Positions 33,104-40,070 of a DNA stretch of 43,479 nt are shown piece by piece. Positions within the stretch are counted from its first letter, which is position 1. Each line of letters begins with the position of its first letter. The notes under the pieces were generated by a model. The model worked only from the letters and a program-made list of their open reading frames with translations. It did no database searches and was not told where the DNA came from. The stretch is from the NCBI GenBank assembly GCA_017458675.1, contig JAFTAM010000094.1, positions 1 to 43,479 of the forward strand, given 5' to 3'. Source of the stretch: a bacterium. Its GTDB lineage: Bacteria; Vulcanimicrobiota; Xenobia; Xenobiales; Xenobiaceae. The position numbers were made by a program, and so were the translations under genes.

Positions 33104-33362
33104 CAATGTCGTAAAGTTAAGGCAAAATATTGCTAAAAAAGGTACATTAGCTTGTTTTACTAATGCTTGTAACTGTTTCCCTTGTCATTCTGAGCGCAGC
33201 GAAGAATCTTTAGAACAAGTTCTGCATGTTTTCGCTATGTCGGTTTTCTTTGTCGCTACCGCTCCGCGCTCGCTTACGCTCGAATCTCCGCGTACGCGTC
33301 AAAGAAAACCTTTATTAAGCGTGTATGCTGAAAGCTTGTTTTTCCTTAACTTACCGACAGTA
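33104..33362 (+). mobile_element. MITE-like element, copy B
   Basis: A 259-bp non-coding element flanked by the 10-bp direct repeat GTACGGGGCC (33094-33103 and 33363-33372). Terminal inverted repeats are TGTCGTAAAGTTAAGG on the left (33107-33122) and, read inwards from the right, TGTCGGTAAGTTAAGG, 14 of 16 matching. It contains the dispersed core at 33183-33210 and a central hairpin with perfect 11-bp arms GGTTTTCTTTG and CAAAGAAAACC around a GC-rich loop. Copy A (28938-29191) aligns along the whole length in the opposite orientation, but its flanking duplication is different, so the two are independent insertions. It lies in the convergent spacer between the mazG-like gene and lysC. Confidence 0.72.
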
Positions 33363-33376
33363 GTACGGGGCCGGCG

Positions 33377-34594
33377 CTATTTGTCCAGACCGAATTCCTT
33401 ATGCACGGCCTGAGCGGCTTCATTGAGACGCTCCTCCGGCACGACCGCGGAAATGGTAATATGCGAATCGGTGCTGTAAAAAAGCTCGGTATTACAGGCG
33501 GCCAGGGCCCGGCAGATTTTCAGCATAACGCCGGGCTGACCGCGCATAGCCTGACCCACTACGGAAAGCTTGCCGCAGTCCGGCCGAACTTTAAACCTGC
33601 ACTTAAGAGCGCTCAGGACCCTTTCGGCGGCCTCCCTGTCCTCGCGCCTGACAATAAAGCACACACGTTCGTGGTTGACGTTGATCATGTCCAGCGAAAC
33701 CGAAGCTTTAGCCAAAGCTTCAAATATCCTCAGGCTTAATTCCGCCTTTTCACAGTTCTGCGGAAATTCGGCGCGAGCCATGCAGAAGCCGGGAATACTG
33801 ACCACGCCTGTGGCCAGACGGGCGGGAACAAGCTTAGTATCGGCTATTTCCAGAGTTTCAATATCAGTGCCGTGATGGGAGCTGAAAGTCGAGCAGACTC
33901 TGAGAGGCACATTATGAGCCTGGGAAATTTCCACGGCGCGCGGATGCAGGACCTTGGCCCCCTGGTGGGCCATCTCCCCTATTTCCGCATGACTGACGCG
34001 GTCCAAAACTTTAGCCTCGGGGACGCAGCGGGGATCGGCGGTCATAACTCCCTCGACGTCGGTGAAGATGTCGACGCGGTCGGCCTTTAAGGCCGCTCCC
34101 ATGGCGGCGGCGGTGGTATCGGCGCCGCCGCGTCCCAGCGTGACGATTTCGCCCTTTTCATTGAGGCCCTGGAAGCCGGCGATTACCGGCACGAAGCCCT
34201 CCCGCAGAGCTTGGTTCACAGCCTGGGGATCGATATGATCGATGCGGGCGTCGCCGTATTTTCCCGAAGCGGCGATTCCGGCTTCCGCGCCGTCGAAGGC
34301 CTTGGCCTTCAGACCCCGGCTGCGCAGATAGTGACTTACCACAACCGAAGAAATTATCTCTCCGCAGGCCATGAGCATATCTCTCTCGCGCCCGTCGCCG
34401 GCCTCGGACAGGTTGTCCAAAAGTCCCAGAAGACTGTCGGTGGCGTAGGGAGCGGGACGGCGTCCCATGGCCGAAACGATTACGACGGGCTGATTCCCCG
34501 ACTCCAGAGTTTCCGAGACCTTTTTGCAGAGTCCGCGCCAGCCCTTTTCGGAGGCTACTGACGTCCCTCCGAACTTTTGTACGATAATTCCCAT
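33377..34594 (-). CDS. lysC: Aspartate kinase
   Basis: Phosphorylates aspartate, the first step towards lysine, threonine and methionine. The 405 residues have the catalytic N-terminal domain (IVQKFGGTSVAS, then VTLGRGGADTTAAAMGAALK and DIFTDVEGVMTADPR). Two C-terminal ACT regulatory domains run from about residue 265, indicating feedback control by an end-product amino acid. The start lies one base after the stop of asd, and its ribosome binding site is inside the end of asd, so the two are translationally coupled. Last gene of the dapB-asd-lysC unit. Confidence 0.96.
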   Translation of the reverse strand: MGIIVQKFGGTSVASEKGWRGLCKKVSETLESGNQPVVIVSAMGRRPAPYATDSLLGLLDNLSEAGDGRERDMLMACGEIISSVVVSHYLRSRGLKAKAFDGAEAGIAASGKYGDARIDHIDPQAVNQALREGFVPVIAGFQGLNEKGEIVTLGRGGADTTAAAMGAALKADRVDIFTDVEGVMTADPRCVPEAKVLDRVSHAEIGEMAHQGAKVLHPRAVEISQAHNVPLRVCSTFSSHHGTDIETLEIADTKLVPARLATGVVSIPGFCMARAEFPQNCEKAELSLRIFEALAKASVSLDMINVNHERVCFIVRREDREAAERVLSALKCRFKVRPDCGKLSVVGQAMRGQPGVMLKICRALAACNTELFYSTDSHITISAVVPEERLNEAAQAVHKEFGLDK

Positions 34595-34595
34595 T

Positions 34596-35624
34596 TTAAG
34601 CCTTATTCCAGATTTTAATCATAGCCTTTAAAATATTGACGGCGTTGGTCGCCGCTCCCTTGCGGAGATTGTCGGCCACCACCCACATGGCCAGGCCGTT
34701 TCCGCCGGGCGCGGTAATGTCGCGGCGGATTCTGCCGACCAGCACCAAATCCTGATTCTCGGCGTCCTTGGGGGTGGGATAAACGGCCGCGGCAGCGTCG
34801 TCAATAACTTTCACATCTGAGGCCTGCGCCAGAAGCCTGCGGGCTTCGGCGGGATCGCAGGGCTTGACAAAGGCGGCCTGGACCGCCTCGGAATGGGCGA
34901 AAAAGACCGGCACGCGCACGCAGGTGGCCAGCACGGGGATATCGGGGAGTTCCATAATTTTGCGGGTTTCCACGACCATCTTGTATTCCTCGCCGGATAT
35001 GCCGTCCTCATTGAAGGAGCCTATCTGCGGGAAAAGGTTGAAGGCTATCTGATGCGGGAAAACCTTGCCGCTTTCGGCCGCTTCGCCGCGGCTCACGGCG
35101 GCAGCCTGCCTCTTCAGCTCCTCCACCGCCTCTTTTCCTGCGCCGGAAACCGACTGATAGGTGGCCACGCTGACGCTTTTAAGCTGCCAGGCCCGATGCA
35201 GAGGCGCCAGAGCGGAGAGCATCTGAATGGTCGAACAGTTGGGATTGGCGATCAGTTTTGTATCTTTGGAAAGCACGTGAGCGTTGACCTCGGGAATAAC
35301 CAGAGGCACGCCGGGGTCCTGTCTGTAGGTCGAAGAATTGTCGATTACGAGGGCGCCCTGAGCCACCGCTTTAGGAGCGTATTCGGCGGAAGCGATATCG
35401 CCGCCGGCAAATAAGGCCGCGTCAATTCCCGTGAAATCGGCGGAAGCCACATCCTCAACCGTCACCGGGGTCCCCCTGAAATCGATGACCGTGCCGGCCG
35501 TCCGCCGCGTGGCCATAGCCCTGAGCGATTTAACGGGGATATCGGTATTTTCCGCCAGAACCTTGAGCATAGTTCCGCCGACCAAACCGGTAGCTCCCAC
35601 AACAGCCAATGTATAACTTTTCAC
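34596..35624 (-). CDS. asd: Aspartate-semialdehyde dehydrogenase
   Basis: NADPH-dependent reduction of aspartyl phosphate to aspartate semialdehyde, the step after LysC. I start it at the GTG at 35624 (GAGG ribosome binding site), giving 342 residues and beginning KSYTLAVVGATGLVGGTML. A TTG 42 bases upstream is a weaker alternative that adds 14 non-family residues. The catalytic cysteine is Cys130 in IANPNCSTIQM. SVSGAGKEAVEEL and GEEYKMVVETRKIM are other family segments. It is adjacent to lysC with a one-base spacer and 54 bp after dapB. Confidence 0.95.
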   Translation of the reverse strand: MKSYTLAVVGATGLVGGTMLKVLAENTDIPVKSLRAMATRRTAGTVIDFRGTPVTVEDVASADFTGIDAALFAGGDIASAEYAPKAVAQGALVIDNSSTYRQDPGVPLVIPEVNAHVLSKDTKLIANPNCSTIQMLSALAPLHRAWQLKSVSVATYQSVSGAGKEAVEELKRQAAAVSRGEAAESGKVFPHQIAFNLFPQIGSFNEDGISGEEYKMVVETRKIMELPDIPVLATCVRVPVFFAHSEAVQAAFVKPCDPAEARRLLAQASDVKVIDDAAAAVYPTPKDAENQDLVLVGRIRRDITAPGGNGLAMWVVADNLRKGAATNAVNILKAMIKIWNKA

Positions 35625-35678
35625 CTTGTTTATTACCTCAACATCCCAGAGCAGCAGACTGCTCAATATGTCAAAAAC

Positions 35679-36494
35679 TTAATCTATCAAATTTTCCAGA
35701 CCTACGGTAAGGCCCTCCAGAGAGCGCACCTTCTGCATGGCCAGAACCACTCCGGACATGAAGCTGTCGCGGTTGATGGTATTGTGGCTAATGGTCAGCG
35801 TCTCGCCCTGGCCGCCGAATACCACGTCCTGGCTGGCTAAAAAGCCCGGCATGCGCATAGAATGGATCCTGATGCCGCTGTACTTGCCTCCGCGCACGCC
35901 TTTTACCGATTCCTCGCCTTCAACCGGAGAGCGGAAGCCGCCGCCGCTGGCCCTAGCCATGGCTTCGGCCGTATAAAGGGCCGTTCCCGAAGGAGCGTCA
36001 AATTTGCGATCATGATGCTTTTCGATAATCTCCGCCCAGCGGAAATATTTAGAGGCCATTTTAGCGAACTTCATCATCAGAACCGCCCCCATGGCAAAAT
36101 TAGGAGCGAACAGAACCGGATGGCGCTTGGCCGCGGCGGCCGCGGAAATTTCCTCCATATCGAAGCCGGGAACGCCGGTAGTGCCGACGATGCAGGCCAC
36201 GTCATACTCTATAGCCTTCAGAACGACCTCTTTAACGAAGGTTCCGGTAGAAACTTCAATCAGAATGCCTCCCCTGGCCGCCTTCAGAGCCTCGTCTATA
36301 TCGGGCGTAACCAAAACGCCGCAGGGCTCGCCCGCGCATAGCTCTCCGATATCCTCCCCCAGACTTCTGGCATGGCCGATAGCTCCCGCCAGATCGAAGC
36401 CGACCTGCCCCAGAACCGTACGCACTATCTCCCTGCCCATCCGGCCGGTCGCCCCGGAAACAACTACGGGAACGCCATTCAACAATTTATCCAT
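35679..36494 (-). CDS. dapB: 4-hydroxy-tetrahydrodipicolinate reductase
   Basis: NAD(P)H-dependent reduction in the diaminopimelate/lysine branch, needed for peptidoglycan and lysine. The 271 residues begin with the dinucleotide fold VVSGATGRMGREIV. The catalytic and substrate-binding motif is EKHHDRKFDAPSGTA. VGTTGVPGF and APNFAMGAVLMM are also conserved. An AGAGG ribosome binding site precedes the ATG. First gene of dapB-asd-lysC, with a 70-bp AT-rich spacer separating it from the M16 peptidase gene upstream. The dapA partner is not in the window. Confidence 0.96.
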   Translation of the reverse strand: MDKLLNGVPVVVSGATGRMGREIVRTVLGQVGFDLAGAIGHARSLGEDIGELCAGEPCGVLVTPDIDEALKAARGGILIEVSTGTFVKEVVLKAIEYDVACIVGTTGVPGFDMEEISAAAAAKRHPVLFAPNFAMGAVLMMKFAKMASKYFRWAEIIEKHHDRKFDAPSGTALYTAEAMARASGGGFRSPVEGEESVKGVRGGKYSGIRIHSMRMPGFLASQDVVFGGQGETLTISHNTINRDSFMSGVVLAMQKVRSLEGLTVGLENLID

Positions 36495-36564
36495 AATTCC
36501 GCAACCTCTGACTATTTCAACTTGAATTTATATAATTAAATAATTTTTAGCGATAAAAAAACAG

Positions 36565-37824
36565 CTATAAGGTCAAGTCCGGCTCCGCAGACCCCGCCGC
36601 CGCCAGAGCATAATTCTCCGTATCGAGAACCTCCTGAGCCAGACGGTAAATATCCTCCGCAGACACTTTGTCTATTTCCCGGCAGACTTCCTCAAAGCTC
36701 ACATATCTCCCGAACAGACGCTCGTCCTGAGCCAGACGCTCCATACGGGCCAAGGCCGATTCCGAGCCGAGCAGAAACTCGCTCCTGCGATGCTCCTTAG
36801 CCGCCCGAAGATCATCCTCGCCGGCCCCCTCCCGGCGCAGCTCCGCAAAAATCTCATTTATCTTTTCCAGCACCGCTCCCACGTTCTCAGCCGACGTCCC
36901 GGCCTCGACACCATACAGTCCGCAGTCAAGATAGGCTTCTCTGAAAGTCTCGATGGAATAGGCTAAACCGCATTTTTCCCGCACTTCCTGAAAAAGCCGG
37001 CAGGAAAGAGAATCGCCCAGAATGCTGTCGAGCACCCACAGCGCATAATAGCGGGGATCGCCGTAAGCTAATCCCGGGCCTCCGCAGCAAAAATTGACCT
37101 GCTCGGCAGACTTATACCTGATAATTCTTCCCCTTGCAGGAATCGGTTTGCCGCCGGGCAGATCGGCAGAGGGCAGATTCGCTCCTTCGGCGGAAGCTTT
37201 GCCCCAATAGCGCTCGGCCAGAGAGAGCAGAGCCGCATGTTCGACCTGTCCCGCCGCCGAGATAATCAAACGGTCCGGCCGATAAAAGCTGCGGCAGAAT
37301 TCCAGGAGCTTATCGGCCTCAAAAGCAGAAACGCTCTCCACCGTGCCCTGAATGGGCTTTCCCAGGGGATGGTCCGGCCAGACGGCCTGATAGAAGAGAT
37401 CGGAAGCCAAATCGTCAAGAGAATCCTCGACCATTTTGATCTCCTCGCAGACTACGCTCTTTTCCCGCTCCAGCTCTTCGCCGTCAAATCGGGAATTCAA
37501 AAGCATATCCGTAAGCAAATCAAAGGACCTTTCCAGGTGTCTTCCCAGCGTGACAATATGGAAGCAGGTCTGCTCCTGCTCCGTAAAAGCGTTGACGCGC
37601 CCGCCCAGAATGTCCATTTCCCTGGCCAGCTGCCAGGCGCTGCGTTTTTGGGTGCCTTTAAAAAACATATGCTCGGCAAAATGGGCCAGTCCCGGCGCGT
37701 CGGCAGGATCCCAGCGCGTGCCCGCGGCAAACCAGAAACCCAGCGCACAGGTCGGGGTCTGGGGCATAAATTCGCTTATTACAGTTACGCCGTTATCAAG
37801 CTTAGTTTTTCTGAACATCCGCAT
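36565..37824 (-). CDS. M16-family zinc metallopeptidase
   Basis: Zinc peptidase of the pitrilysin/processing-peptidase type. The inverted zinc motif HxxEH is present in LAHFAEHMFFKGT, and the third ligand region is EREKSVVCEEIKMVEDS. SFYRPDRLIISAAGQV and CGGPGLAYGDPRYYALWVL follow in the non-catalytic half. From the ATG at 37824 it has 419 residues, right for the family. An ATG 48 bases upstream would add a Gln/Arg-rich stretch without a ribosome binding site, and one six bases downstream is also possible. Substrate unknown. It lies between recN and dapB on the same strand. Confidence 0.9.
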   Translation of the reverse strand: MRMFRKTKLDNGVTVISEFMPQTPTCALGFWFAAGTRWDPADAPGLAHFAEHMFFKGTQKRSAWQLAREMDILGGRVNAFTEQEQTCFHIVTLGRHLERSFDLLTDMLLNSRFDGEELEREKSVVCEEIKMVEDSLDDLASDLFYQAVWPDHPLGKPIQGTVESVSAFEADKLLEFCRSFYRPDRLIISAAGQVEHAALLSLAERYWGKASAEGANLPSADLPGGKPIPARGRIIRYKSAEQVNFCCGGPGLAYGDPRYYALWVLDSILGDSLSCRLFQEVREKCGLAYSIETFREAYLDCGLYGVEAGTSAENVGAVLEKINEIFAELRREGAGEDDLRAAKEHRRSEFLLGSESALARMERLAQDERLFGRYVSFEEVCREIDKVSAEDIYRLAQEVLDTENYALAAAGSAEPDLTL

Positions 37825-37985
37825 CCTATCCAACTGCGCCGGAGCATGCTGCCGTCTGCGCAAAACAGCCATTAGAATTTGCCGTCTGCGCCGCGTTTCC
37901 TTGCTTTTGTCAATATTGCTTCAATCCGGGCCGCCCGTTCTCCGCGCCCCCTCCCTCGTCAGCCGAAAGCCGCCCGACGCCTTTA

Positions 37986-39764
37986 TCAGTCTACGCTGCG
38001 GCGCAGCAGATAGCGGGCGTGCTCCAGGGCCTGTCCCATAGCCGCGTCTCCGCTCAGCATGCGGGCGATCTCCTTCTCTCTGTCTTCGGCCTGCAGCAAA
38101 ACCGCATGCGTCTTGGTGCGCCCGTCCTCGATCGCCTTATACAAATGGAGGTGGCTGTCGCCCGCGGCGGCCAAAATTGCCAGGTGGGTGATGCAGATGA
38201 CCTGAGAGCGGGAGGCCAGATTCTTAAGACGCGAAGCCACCGCCTGAGCAGCCGTGCCTCCCAGACCGGCGTCGATTTCATCGAAGAAAAAGGTGGCCGT
38301 CTTCTGAAACTCGGAAAAGAGACTGAGCAGAGCCAGCATAATGCGGGATATTTCGCCGCCGGAGGCTATCATGATCAGAGGCTTGGGCGCTTCGCCGGGG
38401 TTGGGAGCTATCAGAAACTGCACCTCGTCTCCGCCGCTGGCGGTTATGGCGCGGTATTTGGAGACAAAGCCGAAGGCGGCGCTTTCAGCCGCCGACCCGC
38501 CGGAAGAACCGCCCTCCTTCAAACTGCCGTCCGCCTCTCTGTCCTTGCCGGCGCTTTCGGCGAACTCCACGCTGAAGCGGCAATGATTCATGCCTACCTT
38601 GGCCAGTTCCGCCTCCACCTCGCCGGCCAGGCTGAGCGCCTCTTCCCGGCGCGCTGCGCCGAGACGGTCCAGAAGTTCTTCGCGCTTTTTCCAGAGCGTC
38701 TGCAGTTCCGCTTCCAGATGTGAGCTGCGCTGAGCGCTGTCCTCCAGCCGCCTCAGCCGCTCCCCGGCTTCTTCGGCATAACGCAGCACGTCCTCTATGC
38801 CGGGACCGTACTTGCGCATAATCGAGCGCAGCTGCTCGCGCCGGCTCAGCAGTTCCTCCAACAGCTCGTCGTCGACGTTGACCTGATCGGCATAGCCGCT
38901 GAGCTCATAAATGCTTTCATCGATCAGGGCCAGGGCTTCCTGTAAATTTTTGCTCACCGGCTGCAGACGCTCGTCTTTGCCGAGCAGCCCCTCCAAGGCT
39001 CCGCACTGGGAGGCCAGGGCGTCTCTGACCCCGCCGTCTCCGCTCAGTCTTTCATGCATGGCCATGGCCCCGTTATGCAGTTCTGCCGCCGACGATAAAA
39101 TTTTTATTCTTTGAGCCAGATCTTCGTCTTCTCCCGGCTGCGGACTAAGGGCTTCAATCTCCTCAAGTTCATGGCGGGTCCAGTCGATCTCGCGCAGACG
39201 CGAGCGCTCTCCCTCGCGAAGTTCATGCAGAGTCTTCTCCTTATCCCTGATCTCTCTGTAAACGGAGGCGTATTCGGCCATAAGCCCGGCAAAGCCGGGG
39301 CGTCTGGAGACAATATAGCGATCGAGAACTTTAAGGTGATCGTTGGGACGGAGCAGAGAATACTGCTGATGCTGGCCGTGCAGATCTACCAGCATGGAGC
39401 CCAGCTCCCGCATCGCCGCCAGCGAAGCCGGCTTGCCGTTGACGCGGCAGGCGGTCCGTCCGGTCTGCTTAAAATCGCGGTTGAGAATAAACTCTCCCTC
39501 TTCGCCGGCTTCAAAGCCCAGCTCCTCGGCGCGCGCTCTTACCTCATAGGGGACGTCGGCTAAACGGGCCGCCACAAAACCGCTCTCCGCTCCGCTGCGC
39601 AGGGGGCGCTCCCGCGCCGAAGAGCCCAAAAGAAACCCCATTGCGTCAACAATTAAAGATTTTCCCGCTCCGGTCTCTCCGGTAAGAATATTTAGCCCCT
39701 CGGAAAAAGCGAATACTTCATCCTCGACCAGAGCGAAATTGCGGATAACCAACTCAGACAGCAT
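37986..39764 (-). CDS. recN: RecN, DNA repair ATPase
   Basis: SMC-like ATPase acting early in double-strand break repair. At 592 residues it is slightly longer than the usual 550-560. Walker A is GETGAGKSLIVDAM near the N-terminus. Long coiled coils fill the middle. The C-terminal head has the signature IMIASGGEISRIMLALL and Walker B FFDEIDAGLGGTAA. A Ser/Gly/Glu-rich loop near residues 405-430 accounts for the extra length. First gene on the minus strand of this block; its start faces the topB promoter region. Confidence 0.95.
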   Translation of the reverse strand: MLSELVIRNFALVEDEVFAFSEGLNILTGETGAGKSLIVDAMGFLLGSSARERPLRSGAESGFVAARLADVPYEVRARAEELGFEAGEEGEFILNRDFKQTGRTACRVNGKPASLAAMRELGSMLVDLHGQHQQYSLLRPNDHLKVLDRYIVSRRPGFAGLMAEYASVYREIRDKEKTLHELREGERSRLREIDWTRHELEEIEALSPQPGEDEDLAQRIKILSSAAELHNGAMAMHERLSGDGGVRDALASQCGALEGLLGKDERLQPVSKNLQEALALIDESIYELSGYADQVNVDDELLEELLSRREQLRSIMRKYGPGIEDVLRYAEEAGERLRRLEDSAQRSSHLEAELQTLWKKREELLDRLGAARREEALSLAGEVEAELAKVGMNHCRFSVEFAESAGKDREADGSLKEGGSSGGSAAESAAFGFVSKYRAITASGGDEVQFLIAPNPGEAPKPLIMIASGGEISRIMLALLSLFSEFQKTATFFFDEIDAGLGGTAAQAVASRLKNLASRSQVICITHLAILAAAGDSHLHLYKAIEDGRTKTHAVLLQAEDREKEIARMLSGDAAMGQALEHARYLLRRSVD

Positions 39765-39983
39765 AATTAATATACCCCCGCCGGTAAAAAAAATCAGCCT
39801 TAATTATACTCAAAAGCGGCCGCCGTGTCACCCGGAGCCCTTCATGAGAACGGGCCGAGGCAGACGCGTTCAGCCGCCGGCCGAGACGCCTCATAACGGC
39901 GTTCCGCGCGCTCTTATGCAGGGGAAAGAGAGCCGCGGCGGCAGATTCTGAAAAAATATAACGCCCTCTCCCCGCTTTCAATC

Positions 39984-40062
39984 TTGACGTAAAATTCATT
40001 AAGGTTAAAATGTTAGCTGATTTCGCATATAACTATAGTTAAATATACTAGATAGACGGAGC
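39984..40062 (+). promoter_or_regulatory. Promoter and leader of topoisomerase III
   Basis: TTGACG (39984-39989) and TAAAAT (40006-40011), 16 bp apart, make a near-consensus sigma-70 promoter. A perfect 10-bp palindrome, AACTATAGTT (40031-40040), lies in the leader, and GGAG near 40058 is the ribosome binding site for the GTG start at 40071. The rest of the 306-bp space from 39765 shows no gene. Confidence 0.65.
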
Positions 40063-40070
40063 AATGCAAC

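Noticed and set aside
38019..38723. Plus-strand frames opposite recN and the M16 peptidase gene
   Set aside because: These are antisense shadows of long conserved genes, without motifs or ribosome binding sites.
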